Under the pieces are notes generated by a model. That model was given only the letters and a program-made list of their open reading frames with translations, was not told where the DNA came from and made no database searches. A program made the position numbers and the translations under genes. A stretch of DNA of 64,000 bases from Halomonas sp. McH1-25 (lineage in GTDB: Bacteria > Pseudomonadota > Gammaproteobacteria > Pseudomonadales > Halomonadaceae): the NCBI RefSeq assembly GCF_022348165.1, contig NZ_JAKRFI010000001.1, positions 186,001 through 250,000 on the forward strand. Reading direction: 5' to 3'. Each line of letters opens with the position of its first letter. The stretch's first letter is position 1. This document shows positions 1 through 9,798 of the stretch, one piece after another.

Positions 1-260
1 AACTCATCCCGGTAATCGGCAGTGGTGGGCAGGAAGCCACCGAACTCGGTTTCCGGATAGTCGACGAACAGCGGTGCGTACCAGCGGTCCTGGTACTGCA
101 TGACGATGGGCTTGTCGTTGGCGATGAACTCCGCACCCAAACTGATCGCGAAAAGAACCACGAAGATCCAGAGCGACCATCGCGCCCGACGATTGCCACG
201 AAAGACGGCAATGCGCCGACGGGTGATGGGTGACAGGTCTGCAAGAAAACGCGACAGCAT
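1..260 (-). CDS. yejE: ABC transporter permease YejE, N-terminal part (cut by window edge)
   Basis: Inner-membrane permease of the YejABEF oligopeptide/microcin C type importer. The reverse strand opens at 260 with MLSRFLADLSPITRRRIAVF, followed by one hydrophobic helix (WSLWIFVVLFAISLGAEFI) and the start of the periplasmic region containing KPIVMQYQDRWYAPLF and YPETEFGG, both typical of YejE. The frame stays open to base 1, so about 86 residues are seen and the C-terminal transport domain lies outside. It begins 4 bases after yejB ends, in the same operon order as in other gammaproteobacteria. The family call is confident; substrate is by analogy. Confidence 0.85.
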   Translation of the reverse strand, partial: MLSRFLADLSPITRRRIAVFRGNRRARWSLWIFVVLFAISLGAEFIANDKPIVMQYQDRWYAPLFVDYPETEFGGFLPTTADYRDE

Positions 261-264
261 GGAA

Positions 265-1338
265 TCAGGCTCCTCTGGTCTCGAAGTCGATGCGTGGATC
301 GACCCAGACATAGGTCAAGTCGGAGACTAGCTTGAGAAGGAGCCCGATCAGCGTATAGAGATACAGCGTTCCGAAAATGACCGGGTAGTCGCGTTGCATG
401 ACCGCTTCGAAGCCGAGCAGACCGAGACCATCGAGCGAAAAGATGACTTCGATCAGCAGCGAACCCGTGAAGAAGATTCCCACCAGGGCCGAAGGCAACC
501 CGGCGATGATGATCAGCATCGCATTGCGAAAGACGTGTCCATAGAGCACCTTGCGGTCGCTCGCGCCCTTGGCCCGTGCGGTGAGTACGTACTGCTTGTG
601 GATCTCGTCGAGAAAGCTGTTCTTGGTCAGCATGGTCAGCGTCGCAAAGCTGCCGATGGCGGCGGCTAAGACCGGCAGCGTGATGTGCCAGAAGTAATCG
701 CCGATTTTTCCTAGCAGGCTCAAATCGTCAAAGTAGGGCGACGTCATGCCACGTAGCGGGAAAACGTCCCAGTAGCTGCCGCCGGCAAACAGGACGATCA
801 GCAGGATCGCGAACAGAAAACCGGGTATGGCGTAACCGACGATGACCAGTCCCGACGTCCAGACGTCGAATCTCGAGCCATGACGCAACGCCTTGCGGAT
901 CCCTAACGGGATGGAGATCAAGTAGACGAGCAGGGTCGTCCACAACCCGAGTGAAATCGATACCGGGAGCCGTTCTATCATCAGGTCGATGACGGGACGA
1001 TCCCGGAAGAAACTGGTGCCGAAATCGAAAGTCGCATAATCGACAATCATGTTCATGAAACGCACATGGGCCGGCTCGTCGAAACCGAACTGCTCCTCGA
1101 GCTCGGCTATGAAGCGCGGGTCGACGCCTCGCGATCCGCGCGACTCGCTTCCGCCTGCGGTATCGCCACCGCCGCCGCTCATGCGTGTGCTGGCGGCACT
1201 ATCCAGCCCCTGGTAGCGCGCTAGTATCTGATCGATGGGCCCACCGGGAGCTGCCTGCACGATCACGAAATTCAGCAGCATGATTCCCAGCAGGGTGGGA
1301 ATCATCAATAGCAAGCGTCGTAGAACATAGGCAGCCAT
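265..1338 (-). CDS. yejB: ABC transporter permease YejB
   Basis: Inner-membrane permease that pairs with YejE to import oligopeptides and microcin C-like compounds. The protein starts [20 protein letters not shown], with a first helix at about residues 8-28, then a periplasmic stretch with the family's [10 protein letters not shown] block, four more hydrophobic segments and an EAA loop ([22 protein letters not shown]) for contact with the ATPase. A Gly/Ser-rich insert ([18 protein letters not shown]) interrupts the periplasmic part. I chose the ATG at 1338 because a GGAG sits just upstream and the helix starts at once; an upstream in-frame start would add 24 unrelated residues. It lies 14 bases after yejA. 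Confidence 0.9.
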   Translation of the reverse strand: MAAYVLRRLLLMIPTLLGIMLLNFVIVQAAPGGPIDQILARYQGLDSAASTRMSGGGGDTAGGSESRGSRGVDPRFIAELEEQFGFDEPAHVRFMNMIVDYATFDFGTSFFRDRPVIDLMIERLPVSISLGLWTTLLVYLISIPLGIRKALRHGSRFDVWTSGLVIVGYAIPGFLFAILLIVLFAGGSYWDVFPLRGMTSPYFDDLSLLGKIGDYFWHITLPVLAAAIGSFATLTMLTKNSFLDEIHKQYVLTARAKGASDRKVLYGHVFRNAMLIIIAGLPSALVGIFFTGSLLIEVIFSLDGLGLLGFEAVMQRDYPVIFGTLYLYTLIGLLLKLVSDLTYVWVDPRIDFETRGA

Positions 1339-1352
1339 GGCGAGTCTCCGGC

Positions 1353-3185
1353 TCAGCGACCACCATGCTGACGCTGGTTGATGACTTGGGCGCGCTCGGG
1401 ATCGACCCACCAGGCTGCCAGATCCAGATTATATTCGGGGAAAGGCTCGGGATAGCCATACTTGTCCCAGATAGCCACCCGGGTCGCTGCCAGATGGAAC
1501 TGCGGAATCACATAGAAGCCCCAACGCAGGACGCGATCGAGTGCCTGGGCGGCGGTATCCAGCTCTTCACGGCTGCTGGCACGGATGAGCTGCTCCACGA
1601 GCGCATCGACCACGGGGTTCTTCAAGCCGATGAGATTGCGGCTCTGGGGCTGGTCGGCGTATGGCGTTGTCCAATATTCGCGTTGCTCGTTGCCGGGGTT
1701 GGCCGACTGCGGGAAGCTGCCCACGATCAGGTCGTAATCGAAATTGCGCAGCCGATTCAGGTACTGGTTGACGTCGACGATACGGATCTTGCTCTGAATG
1801 CCGATGCGTTCGAGGTTGGCCAGCAGGGGCTGAACGATACGTTCGAACTGCGCATCGTAGAGCAGCACCTCGAGCGTGAAGGGCTCTCCGGTCTTGCGGT
1901 TGACCAGCTTGCCGTTCTGGACCTCATAGCCGGCGTCTCTCAGCAGTCCCAGCGCTTCGCGCAGGCGCGGGCGCAACTCTTGCGGATGCTCGATGGGCAG
2001 CGGTTTGTCGAAGACCCTCTTGGGCAGCTGATCGCGATAGGGCTCGAGCAGGGCCAGCTCGTCTTCGCTGGGCAGGCCTTCGGCTGCCATGGGGGAGTTC
2101 TCGAAGTAGCTGTGCGTACGCTCGTAGGCACCATAGAACAGATTGTCGTTCAGCCAGGGGAAGTCGAAGGCCAAGTTGAGAGCTTCGCGAACGCGGGGAT
2201 CCTTGAACTTGTCTCGACGCAGGTTCATTACGTAAGCCTGCATGCCGGCAGGCTGACCGTCGGGAATCAGCAACTTCTCGACGTAACCCTGTTCCACGGC
2301 GGGGAAGTCATACGCCCTGGCCCAGTTGCGCGCACTGGACTCGATACGCATGTCCAGGTTGCCTGCCTTGAACGCCTCCAGTGCCACGGTCTGGTCGCGG
2401 TAATAGTCGAATATCAGCCGCTCGATGTTGTGACGCCCACGGTTGACCGGCAGGTTCTCGCCCCAATAGTCATCGACACGTTCATAGACGATACGCCGGC
2501 CTGGATCGACTTCGGCGATCCGGTAAGGGCCGGAGCCCAACAGAGGGTCGAGGGTGGGCTTCGCAAAATCGCGGCCTTTCCAGTAATGCTCTGGCAGGAC
2601 GGGCAACTGCCCGAGGATCAGCGGCAGCTCGCGTGAATTTTGCTCCGCAAAGTCGAATCGGACGGTATTCTCATCGATGGCCTGTGCCGATGTCACGTCG
2701 GCGTAATAGGCGGCATAGAAGGGAGCGCCTTCAGCGCGCAGTAACCGAAAGCTGAAAACGACGTCCGAAGCGCTTATTGCAGTTCCATCATGGAAACGCG
2801 CCTCGGGATGCAGGTCGAACTCCATCCAGCGGCGTTCCGGGTCCAGGCGTACACCTTCGGCGAGCAAGCCGTACATGGTGAAGGGTTCGTCCGGGTTTTG
2901 CACCATCAGGGTGTCGTAGATTTCCGTGAGCCCACTGGCGGGCGTGCCCTTGACGATGAACGGATTGGTCGAGTCGAAGCTGCCGATGGCGGCGCGTACC
3001 AGTTCTCCGCCTACCGGGGCCTCTGGGTTGACGTAGGCGAAATGGTCGAAATCGGCCGGCATTTCGGGATCGTCATACATGGCAAGGGCATGTACGGTGG
3101 GAACTTCCTGCGCCTCTACCGCCAGCGTGATGCCCGGCAAGGACAAGGCAACAGCCACCAGGGCGGCTTTAACGATACGCGACAT
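1353..3185 (-). CDS. yejA: Extracellular solute-binding protein YejA (peptide ABC importer)
   Basis: Periplasmic binding protein (SBP_bac_5 family) that delivers peptides to YejBE. It begins [20 protein letters not shown], a Sec signal peptide with likely cleavage after VEAQ, and about 610 residues follow, the usual length for YejA. Family blocks include [56 protein letters not shown] and the C-terminal [12 protein letters not shown]. The ATG at 3185 follows an AAGGA; longer in-frame starts lack a signal peptide. It is first in the yejA-yejB-yejE operon, 38 bases after the transglycosylase gene, so co-transcription with it is possible. Confidence 0.92.
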   Translation of the reverse strand: MSRIVKAALVAVALSLPGITLAVEAQEVPTVHALAMYDDPEMPADFDHFAYVNPEAPVGGELVRAAIGSFDSTNPFIVKGTPASGLTEIYDTLMVQNPDEPFTMYGLLAEGVRLDPERRWMEFDLHPEARFHDGTAISASDVVFSFRLLRAEGAPFYAAYYADVTSAQAIDENTVRFDFAEQNSRELPLILGQLPVLPEHYWKGRDFAKPTLDPLLGSGPYRIAEVDPGRRIVYERVDDYWGENLPVNRGRHNIERLIFDYYRDQTVALEAFKAGNLDMRIESSARNWARAYDFPAVEQGYVEKLLIPDGQPAGMQAYVMNLRRDKFKDPRVREALNLAFDFPWLNDNLFYGAYERTHSYFENSPMAAEGLPSEDELALLEPYRDQLPKRVFDKPLPIEHPQELRPRLREALGLLRDAGYEVQNGKLVNRKTGEPFTLEVLLYDAQFERIVQPLLANLERIGIQSKIRIVDVNQYLNRLRNFDYDLIVGSFPQSANPGNEQREYWTTPYADQPQSRNLIGLKNPVVDALVEQLIRASSREELDTAAQALDRVLRWGFYVIPQFHLAATRVAIWDKYGYPEPFPEYNLDLAAWWVDPERAQVINQRQHGGR

Positions 3186-3223
3186 CGACACTTTTCCTTT
3201 GCAGTCCGGTCGAACGAGCTGAT

Positions 3224-4528
3224 TTATTGCGAGTAAAGTGTCAGGCGCTGGCCGGGTTGTAAATACTGTTCGGTGTCCAACTGGTTCCACCGGATGAGGT
3301 CGTCCGTGGATACATCATGCCGAGCGGCAATGCGGGAAAGGCTGTCCCCGGCACGTACCTGCACGGTTTGCGGGCTGCCATTGCCGGTCGAAGCCAGTTC
3401 ATCGACATTGGCATCGACGGGGATGCGTAACATCTGACCGACACGAATCATGTTGCTACGTAAATTGTTCTGGTGACGCAGCGTGCTTACCGGAATGGAG
3501 TAGCGCGATGCCAAACCAGACAACGTATCGCCACGACGCACACGATACTGCGCCCAGCGTGCCGTGACCTGGTCCTGCTCGAGCAGAGCCTCGGTCACGG
3601 AGTCTTTGGCGGCTCGGGGTATCAGCAGATCCGGAGAACCCTCGGGAAGGGTGGTGCCTCGGATGAGCCCAGGATTGAGTGCCTTGAGACGCGCAAGGCT
3701 AACATCCGCCAGGTCGGCCACCTGAGCCAGGTCGAACTGCCCGTCTACCGCGACGCGTGCGAACACCGCCTGATCGGGAATGCTGGGCAAGGCGATGCCG
3801 TAGCGGCTCGGCTTGGCAATCAGGCGGGACAGCGCCAACAGTTTGGGTACGTAATCCATCGTCTGGTTGGGCAGATCCAAGTGCCAATAGTCGCCAGGTT
3901 CTCCGCGTGCCACAGCCTTGCGTCGCGCCTGGTTGACCGTGCCCGGTCCGGCGTTGTAAGCCGCCAGGGCAAGCTCCAGATCGCCCTCGTACCAGCGGTC
4001 CGCCTGCTGCTGAAGGTAATCGAGTGCCGCCTTGGTCGAAGCAATGACATCGAGTCGACCGTCATACCACCAATCCCGACGTAATCCGAGCGCGTCGCTC
4101 GTGCCCGGCATCAACTGCCACATGCCTGTGGCTCCACCGGGATGACGCGCCGCGGGATCGTAAGCGCTTTCGATGAACGGCAGCAGGGCGAGTTCGGCCG
4201 GCATATCGCGCCGTTCCAGCTCACTGAGCACCCAGTAAAGCCAGGGGCGGGCCTGTTCGGCAATTGCCGTTACGCTACCCGGAAGTCGGCGATAATAGTC
4301 GATCCACTCCTGAACTCGCGGTTCCTGCGTATCGACCTGCCACTGGAAATTGCCGCGTAGGCGCTCCCAGATGTCGCCTTGCGTGACAGTTTCCAGTAGC
4401 AGGGCCTCCCAGAAGGGGGCGGTGGATGATTCGGACTGTGCCTGTGCCGTACCGGCCAGTGTCGTCAGGGTCAAAATGACGCCGCCCGCCAGGCTCATGG
4501 CCTGGCGGCGGGACGAGCGGTCACTCAT
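3224..4528 (-). CDS. mltD: Membrane-bound lytic transglycosylase with LysM repeats (MltD type)
   Basis: Cleaves peptidoglycan glycan strands to leave 1,6-anhydro ends. A signal peptide (MSLAGGVILTLTTLAGTAQA, after an RRQ twin-arginine-like start) leads into an SLT domain at about residues 110-240, with the catalytic Glu in LPFIESAYDPAA and the motifs ATGMWQLMPGT and LAAYNAGPGTVNQA. Two LysM peptidoglycan-binding modules close the protein (YRVRRGDTLSGLASRYSIP and VQVRAGDSLSRIAARHDV). The ATG at 4528 is chosen for the signal peptide. I see no Cys lipobox, unlike E. coli MltD, so it may be soluble or anchored otherwise. Adjacent to gloB as in many gammaproteobacteria. Confidence 0.9.
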   Translation of the reverse strand: MSDRSSRRQAMSLAGGVILTLTTLAGTAQAQSESSTAPFWEALLLETVTQGDIWERLRGNFQWQVDTQEPRVQEWIDYYRRLPGSVTAIAEQARPWLYWVLSELERRDMPAELALLPFIESAYDPAARHPGGATGMWQLMPGTSDALGLRRDWWYDGRLDVIASTKAALDYLQQQADRWYEGDLELALAAYNAGPGTVNQARRKAVARGEPGDYWHLDLPNQTMDYVPKLLALSRLIAKPSRYGIALPSIPDQAVFARVAVDGQFDLAQVADLADVSLARLKALNPGLIRGTTLPEGSPDLLIPRAAKDSVTEALLEQDQVTARWAQYRVRRGDTLSGLASRYSIPVSTLRHQNNLRSNMIRVGQMLRIPVDANVDELASTGNGSPQTVQVRAGDSLSRIAARHDVSTDDLIRWNQLDTEQYLQPGQRLTLYSQ

Positions 4529-4565
4529 AGGACGATCCTTGTGAGCGAAGGTTGATTTTTCGAGA

Positions 4566-5333
4566 CTAGAAATTGTCTTTCCAGGCGCGCAGCGTCGTGA
4601 ACGTGGCAAGCGGCGTGTCGCTTTCGCCCTGGGTCGCCGCTGTTGCCTGGACGCGTTTGTCCTCGACGCGCAGGAACGGATTGATCTGGCGCTCGCGAGC
4701 GATGGTAGTGGGCAGGGTGGCCCGGTTCGACTCCCGCGCCCTCTGACATTCCAGCAGATGCCTGTCGCGTGCTGCGTTGTCAGGGTCGGCTGCCTGGGCG
4801 AAGCGCAAGTTGGCCAACGTATACTCATGCGCCGCGAAGACCATCGTTTCCTCGGGCAGTTTGGCCAGGCGCGTCAGCGATCGATACATCTGCTCCGGTG
4901 AACCCTCGAACAGGCGTCCGCATCCACCACAAAATAGAGTGTCGCCACAGAACAGCAGAGAAGGCGTGCCTGCAGCAAAGAAGGCGATATGGTCGAGCGT
5001 GTGCCCGGGAACGGCCATCACCTCGAAGCGACGACCCAAAACGCGGCATGAATCGCCTTCGCCAACGCGCTCGTCTATCTCCTTGATCTGAGGATTTTCC
5101 GGGCCGATGATACGAGGAGAGTAGCGTTTGGCTAGCTCCGCCAAGCCACCCGTGTGATCATGGTGGTGATGGGTCACCAGTACCGTTGAGAGTCGTAGGC
5201 CTTCGCGCTCCAGATAGTCGATGACCGGATGCGCATCGCCGGGATCGACGACGGCCACCTCGGTAGAGTTGTCCTGTAGCAATAGCCAGATATAGTTATC
5301 ACTGAAAGCGGGAATGGGGATCACGCTCATCAT
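4566..5333 (-). CDS. gloB: Hydroxyacylglutathione hydrolase (glyoxalase II)
   Basis: Hydrolyses S-D-lactoylglutathione to D-lactate and glutathione, the second step of methylglyoxal detoxification. The metallo-beta-lactamase metal motif THHHHDHTGG is at about residues 53-62, with further ligands in VPGHTLDHIAF, FCGDTLFCGGCGRLFEG and FAAHEYTLANL. The C-terminal region has NPFLRVEDKRV. Length (about 255) is normal. Two adjacent ATGs (5333, 5330) are possible. It is divergent from the methyltransferase gene, with about 95 bases between starts, which must hold both promoters. Confidence 0.95.
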   Translation of the reverse strand: MMSVIPIPAFSDNYIWLLLQDNSTEVAVVDPGDAHPVIDYLEREGLRLSTVLVTHHHHDHTGGLAELAKRYSPRIIGPENPQIKEIDERVGEGDSCRVLGRRFEVMAVPGHTLDHIAFFAAGTPSLLFCGDTLFCGGCGRLFEGSPEQMYRSLTRLAKLPEETMVFAAHEYTLANLRFAQAADPDNAARDRHLLECQRARESNRATLPTTIARERQINPFLRVEDKRVQATAATQGESDTPLATFTTLRAWKDNF

Positions 5334-5428
5334 GGATCGATAATTCCTCTGCGCAGTTATCGCCAGCCGGGACGCTGCATGCCGTATGCCGTAGTATAGT
5401 GGAATCGGCCTGAACCCAGGCTGCGCAA

Positions 5429-6235
5429 ATGGCACAACCTTGGGGGGATCGAAGCGCTGTGTCAAATTCGAATATTACCCAATCGTTGACCCAGTTGGTC
5501 GAAGAAGGCCGCCAATACTGGTCCTCGCCAACCGGCCGCGCCCACTGGCAAGCCGAACGGGCGTGCCTTGGCCCTGTCTGCGAGCGGTTGTTCGGCGCTC
5601 ATAGCCTGCACATGGGGATGTCGCCGCGCCTGACCGACATGTGCCCCATCCGACATTCGCTGTGCTGGGCGCCGACTCGGGAATTGGCGGAGGATTCCTC
5701 CTGCCTGATCTGTCCTCCCGATCGCTTGGCGCTTCCCGACGACAGCCTTTCCTTGGTGGTTATCCATCATCTTCTGGAAATCGTGCCCGAGCCCCATCGC
5801 CTGCTACAGGAAGCCACGCGTGTCGTCGGCGATAGCGGTTACGTCATCATTTTCGGCTGGTCGCCCTTGGGCGTGGAGGGCTTGAACCGGCCCTGGCTCA
5901 AGCCGCGTGACGCCTTACCATGGCGAGGCCGCTGGCGAACGCCGGGACGGCTCAAGGACTGGCTCGAGTTTGTCGACTTCGAGATCGAACGAGTAGACTA
6001 CTGCGGCTTCAGGTTGCCCGGCAGTTTGCCGCGCAATGCTTCTCTCGAGACGTTCGGAAGACGCCACAACCTGCCATTGGGCGATACATACATGATCCGC
6101 GCACGACGTCGGGTCCAGTGGGCCCGGATCGTCAAACCGCGGCTGCCGGCCACGGTCGTTGGACGTTCGCTGCTAGGCAGCTCTCCACGCATCACAGCCG
6201 AGCATGAACGCGAGAGGTTGACCGAGGTTGAATGA
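5429..6235 (+). CDS. SAM-dependent methyltransferase (YafS-like)
   Basis: A class I methyltransferase-type protein of unknown substrate, as found between gloB and rnhA in E. coli (yafS). The middle has [38 protein letters not shown], the post-motif I to motif III region of Methyltransf_11 proteins, followed by [20 protein letters not shown]. The usual glycine-rich motif I (GxGxG) is not clear, so SAM binding may be degenerate. The ATG at 5429 gives 268 residues; a GTG at 5459 would remove ten residues and is also plausible. The gene overlaps rnhA by 8 bases. Confidence 0.72.
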   Translation: MAQPWGDRSAVSNSNITQSLTQLVEEGRQYWSSPTGRAHWQAERACLGPVCERLFGAHSLHMGMSPRLTDMCPIRHSLCWAPTRELAEDSSCLICPPDRLALPDDSLSLVVIHHLLEIVPEPHRLLQEATRVVGDSGYVIIFGWSPLGVEGLNRPWLKPRDALPWRGRWRTPGRLKDWLEFVDFEIERVDYCGFRLPGSLPRNASLETFGRRHNLPLGDTYMIRARRRVQWARIVKPRLPATVVGRSLLGSSPRITAEHERERLTEVE

Positions 6236-6689
6236 CAAGACTTGCCCCGAGGTGACGATCTATACCGATGGCGCCTGTCGGGGAAATCCCGGGCCGGGGG
6301 GATGGGGGGCTATATTGAGTTCGGGGCGTCACGAAAAGACGCTCAACGGCTTCGAGCCCACGACCACCAATAACCGCATGGAGTTGATGGCAGCCATCAT
6401 GGCGCTGCGCGAACTCAAGCGCCCCTGCCGGGTCGAGCTGTACACCGACTCACAGTACGTGCGCAAAGGCATCACCGAGTGGATTCACGGCTGGCAGAAG
6501 CGGGGCTGGAAAACCGCGGCGAAACAGCCAGTGAAGAACGCCGAGTTATGGCGTGAGCTGCTCGCCGAGACCCGCAAGCACGAGTTGAACTGGCACTGGG
6601 TGAAAGGCCACAGCGGTCATCCCGGCAATGAACGCGCCGACACGTTGGCCAATGAGGCCATCGACGCCGCCAAACTCGCCCAAGATTAA
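6228..6689 (+). CDS. rnhA: Ribonuclease HI
   Basis: Degrades the RNA strand of RNA-DNA hybrids, for example primers and R-loops. The sequence has the classic [17 protein letters not shown] start (first catalytic Asp), [15 protein letters not shown] (Glu), [24 protein letters not shown] (Asp and the basic handle) and [18 protein letters not shown] (His and last Asp). Length 153 is normal. The start appears to be TTG at 6228, inside the end of the preceding gene, because no ATG precedes the conserved core; this start is unusual and could reduce yield. dnaQ follows 22 bases later. Confidence 0.95.
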   Translation: MNDKTCPEVTIYTDGACRGNPGPGGWGAILSSGRHEKTLNGFEPTTTNNRMELMAAIMALRELKRPCRVELYTDSQYVRKGITEWIHGWQKRGWKTAAKQPVKNAELWRELLAETRKHELNWHWVKGHSGHPGNERADTLANEAIDAAKLAQD

Positions 6690-6711
6690 TCAGGACTGTA
6701 CGGATCAAAGC

Positions 6712-7479
6712 ATGCGCCAAATCGTTCTGGATACCGAGACCACGGGTATCGACCCGAAGGAAGGGCATCGCCTCATCGAGATCGGGGCCGTCGAGGTCAT
6801 CAATCGCCGCCTGACAGGGCGCACCTATCACCAATACATCAACCCCGACCGGGAGATCGAAGCGGAAGCCATCGGGATTCACGGCATCACCAATGAACGT
6901 GTCGCCAATGAGCCGCGCTTTGCCGAGGTCGCCGACGCATTCTGGGAATTCATCCGCGGCGCCGAGCTGGTCATTCATAACGCGGCCTTCGATGTCGGCT
7001 TCATCGACCATGAATTCAAGTTGCTGCATGCTCAGCGCGGCGATCCTCGCCTGGGACCGGTCGCCGACCACTGCGGTGTGCTGGATACGCTGAAACTTGC
7101 CCGTGACAAGCATCCGGGGCAGCGCAACAGTCTGGATGCGCTATGCAAGCGCTACGAAATCGACAATGGCCACCGTGTGTTGCACGGCGCATTGTTGGAT
7201 GCCGAGATCCTGGCCGACGTCTACCTTGCCATGACCGGGGGCCAGACGGCTCTGCTGCTCGATGCGGAAACGCAGGACACCGGCGCGGAGAGTGGCACGA
7301 CCGGCGGTATTCGACGTTTGGCCATGGAACGTCCGCGTCTGGCCGTGACCCGGCTGAGCGACGCGGAGCTGGCGGCACACCACGCCAAGCTGGCCCAGAT
7401 CCGCGACAAGAGCGGCCAATGTCACTGGGACAGTCTGGCCGGTTGGCAGCACGATGATACCGGCCAGGCTACGCTCTGA
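6712..7479 (+). CDS. dnaQ: DNA polymerase III epsilon subunit (proofreading exonuclease)
   Basis: The 3'-5' proofreading exonuclease of the replicative polymerase. Exo I motif is IVLDTETTGIDP (Asp, Glu), Exo II VIHNAAFDVGFIDHEF, and Exo III is HGALLDAEILADVYL with the DEDDh His. The C-terminal tail, expected to contact the polymerase alpha subunit, has TGGIRRL. ATG at 6712 follows rnhA closely, a conserved pair in gammaproteobacteria. The stop overlaps the nudC start as TGATG, implying translational coupling with the next gene. Confidence 0.95.
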   Translation: MRQIVLDTETTGIDPKEGHRLIEIGAVEVINRRLTGRTYHQYINPDREIEAEAIGIHGITNERVANEPRFAEVADAFWEFIRGAELVIHNAAFDVGFIDHEFKLLHAQRGDPRLGPVADHCGVLDTLKLARDKHPGQRNSLDALCKRYEIDNGHRVLHGALLDAEILADVYLAMTGGQTALLLDAETQDTGAESGTTGGIRRLAMERPRLAVTRLSDAELAAHHAKLAQIRDKSGQCHWDSLAGWQHDDTGQATL

Positions 7480-8255
7480 TGTTTCGTCGAGAACTTCCCA
7501 CTTTGGTGGATCATTCGGGCGGGTTGTTGGTACGTATCGGTGAGCGAGGCGTCATTGCGCCGGGCGATGCCCCTGGCGTGCTGGCCGACGTAGCGAGCTG
7601 GCCCGAAAACGCCCAGCCTCTCGGATTCTGGCAAGACCGCCCCGTTGCCCTCAGTATCGAGCAGGGAGACGAGGATTGGTTGCCGGCCCGGGAGTGGCTG
7701 GGTCAGTTGCCCGGTTCGTACTCCGTGCTGATTTCGACGGCGCTGCAGGTCGCCACGTGGCAACGCGATCATCGATTCTGCGGACGTTGCAGCACGGCGA
7801 TGCAGCGCATCGAAAGCGAGTTTGCGATGCAGTGCCCAGCCTGTGGTCATCGCAATTACCCACGCATATCTCCGTGCATCATCACCTTGGTCACTCACGG
7901 AGAAGACCTGTTACTGGCACGCAGCCCACGTTTCCCGCCCGGCCGCTTCTCGACCCTGGCCGGATTCATCGAGCCGGGTGAAAGTGCCGAGGATGCCGTA
8001 CGACGCGAAGTATTCGAGGAGGTGGGGGTGGATGTCGGCAGGATTGCCTACTATCGCAGTCAATCCTGGCCATTTCCGCATTCGTTGATGCTGGGCTATT
8101 TTGCCGAGGCGGCGAGCCGACGTATTGCCATCGATGGTGTGGAAATTGCCGACGCGGCCTGGTTTTCACCTCGCCGCTTGCCACAGCTGCCACCGCCGTA
8201 TTCGATATCGCGTGATTTGATCGAGACGCACCTGAAATCGGTTGGTGCACGTTGA
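7479..8255 (+). CDS. nudC: NAD-capped RNA / NADH pyrophosphatase NudC
   Basis: Nudix hydrolase that splits NADH and removes NAD caps from RNA. A four-Cys zinc ribbon (FCGRCSTAMQR then QCPACGHRNYPR) lies at about residues 97-127. The Nudix box follows as GFIEPGESAEDAVRREVFEEVGV (written here only as family landmark: GX5EX7REVXEEXG is complete). The SQPWPFPxS-type NudC signature appears as SQSWPFPHSLM. Its ATG overlaps the dnaQ stop. A 10-bp hairpin ends the unit just downstream. Confidence 0.93.
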   Translation: MFRRELPTLVDHSGGLLVRIGERGVIAPGDAPGVLADVASWPENAQPLGFWQDRPVALSIEQGDEDWLPAREWLGQLPGSYSVLISTALQVATWQRDHRFCGRCSTAMQRIESEFAMQCPACGHRNYPRISPCIITLVTHGEDLLLARSPRFPPGRFSTLAGFIEPGESAEDAVRREVFEEVGVDVGRIAYYRSQSWPFPHSLMLGYFAEAASRRIAIDGVEIADAAWFSPRRLPQLPPPYSISRDLIETHLKSVGAR

Positions 8256-8256
8256 G

Positions 8257-8280
8257 CCATATGCGCTGCTGCGCATATGG
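8257..8280. terminator. Hairpin between convergent nudC and SCP2 genes
   Basis: Perfect 10-bp stem CCATATGCGC / GCGCATATGG with a TGCT loop, two bases after the nudC stop and 12 before the end of the facing gene. No long T-run follows on either strand, so it may act as a weak bidirectional terminator or 3' stabiliser. Confidence 0.55.
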
Positions 8281-8291
8281 GCGATGTGCCG

Positions 8292-8609
8292 TTATCGGCT
8301 CGGGAACAGACTGGTCAGCTTGGTGGCAAGCATGAGGTTGCCACTGGCTTTCAGCTTGCCGGACATGAAGGCCTGCATGCCATTGATATCGCCATTCATA
8401 ACCCCTTTGAGGGTGTCGGTATCCGTGCTCAAGGTGACGGAAGGATCGTCGTGCTCGCCCTGGTGAACGTCCATGGTGCCGTCCTGCACGATCAGATAGT
8501 AGTTCTCGGCGTCGCTGATGTTGAACTGGAAAATGTCATCCATGCCTTGTGCGGCAGCGGGATCGAACCGAGACTTGAGATTCTCGATGATGGTAGTGCT
8601 ATCGGCCAT
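8292..8609 (-). CDS. SCP2 sterol-binding domain protein
   Basis: Small soluble protein of about 105 residues, all of it one SCP2-like lipid-binding fold. Visible family features are the N-terminal helix with ENLKSRFDPAAAQGMDDIFQF, the YYLIVQDGTMDVHQGEHDDPSVTLSTD strand region, and the C-terminal MNGDINGMQAFMSGKLKASGNLMLATKL block, which is very typical. The start at 8609 gives the normal family length; the longer frame adds unrelated sequence. Cellular role is unclear in bacteria, probably binding of acyl or isoprenoid lipids. Transcribed alone toward nudC. Confidence 0.88.
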   Translation of the reverse strand: MADSTTIIENLKSRFDPAAAQGMDDIFQFNISDAENYYLIVQDGTMDVHQGEHDDPSVTLSTDTDTLKGVMNGDINGMQAFMSGKLKASGNLMLATKLTSLFPSR

Positions 8610-8732
8610 TAGGCGCCCCTTGATACAAGGTGGGTGAAAACTGCGAGAGTATTTAAAACATTCGTTTGAATCAAGTCTGCGCAGCAGCACCGAGCGTATT
8701 ATGTTCAGGCATACATGGAAACGGAGAGAAAT

Positions 8733-9767
8733 GTGATCGACTGGATTGCCGATTACGGCATGTTCCTGGCCCAGGTGGCTACGTTCGCCATCATAGGCCT
8801 ACTGTTCATCGCCGTCATTGCGCGGACGAAGGGCAATGTGGAACGCAGCAAGCTACGGGTGGAGGAACTCAACGGTCGCTACCGTTCCAGACAGCGCCGC
8901 TTACGTCTGACGCGCATGGGCAAGAAACAGCGCAAGGCGGCGCTGAAGGTGTTCAAGAAGGAGGACAAGCAGGCGGCGCAGGCCAAGGATGCCGAAGATA
9001 AGGGATCGACGACCGTTTGGGTCATCGACTTTCATGGCGATATCAAGGCATCCGCGACCTCACGACTTTCTCAGGAGGTTTCCGCACTGCTGGGCGTGGT
9101 GGAGCAGGGCGATGAAGTCGTCATCCGGCTCGAATCCCCGGGCGGCCTGGTGCATGCGTACGGTTTGGCGGCGGCTGAGCTCGACCGCTTGCGCGAGGCG
9201 GGGGTTACCACCACCGTATGTATCGACAAGGTCGCTGCCAGTGGCGGTTACCTGATGGCCTGCTGCGGTGACAGGTTGCGAGCCGCACCATTTGCCGTCA
9301 TTGGTTCGATCGGCGTCGTTGCCCAGCTGCCCAACGTGCACCGTCTGCTAAAGAAACACGATATCGATGTCGAACTGCTGACGGCAGGACGTTACAAGCG
9401 CACGCTGACGGTACTGGGCGAAAATACCCAGGAAGGGCGTGAAAAGTTTTTGGATGATCTCGAAAACACCCACCAACTCTTCAAACGCTTCGTGAGCCAG
9501 CGTCGGCCGCAACTCGATATCGAGGCCGTGTCCACCGGCGAAATCTGGTATGGCAGCGAAGCCGTGGAAAACGGTCTCGTTGATGAAGTAGGCACCAGCG
9601 AGGCTTACCTGCTCGAGCGCATGAAGCAGGCACGGGTAATCCTGCTGGCTCTGGAAAAGCATCGGGGTTTGTCGGAACGTCTGGGAAAAACGGTATCGCT
9701 TGGCATCGAGCGTGGGGTGCAACGCCTCTTCGAGGTGGTGGATGCCAGCCGCTGGCAACGCCGCTGA
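8733..9767 (+). CDS. sohB: Inner-membrane serine protease SohB (S49 family)
   Basis: Signal-peptide-peptidase-like protease of the envelope. One N-terminal membrane helix (GMFLAQVATFAIIGLLFIAVIA) is followed by a basic coiled stretch and the S49 domain: FHGDIKASATSRLSQEVSALL, the nucleophile Ser in DKVAASGGYLMAC, and the general-base Lys in AGRYKRTLT. Ending GIERGVQRLFEVVDASRWQRR is ordinary for SohB. I prefer the GTG at 8733, which has GGAGAG six bases upstream and gives the typical MIDWIADYG opening; an in-frame ATG at 8715 adds six residues. Confidence 0.9.
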   Translation: MIDWIADYGMFLAQVATFAIIGLLFIAVIARTKGNVERSKLRVEELNGRYRSRQRRLRLTRMGKKQRKAALKVFKKEDKQAAQAKDAEDKGSTTVWVIDFHGDIKASATSRLSQEVSALLGVVEQGDEVVIRLESPGGLVHAYGLAAAELDRLREAGVTTTVCIDKVAASGGYLMACCGDRLRAAPFAVIGSIGVVAQLPNVHRLLKKHDIDVELLTAGRYKRTLTVLGENTQEGREKFLDDLENTHQLFKRFVSQRRPQLDIEAVSTGEIWYGSEAVENGLVDEVGTSEAYLLERMKQARVILLALEKHRGLSERLGKTVSLGIERGVQRLFEVVDASRWQRR

Positions 9768-9798
9768 ACCGACATCGACCTGTCGTTGCATCAAAAAT

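Noticed and set aside
1365-2636. 423-codon forward frame opposite yejA
   Set aside because: Antisense to a clear YejA gene; long shadow frames are expected in GC-rich DNA.
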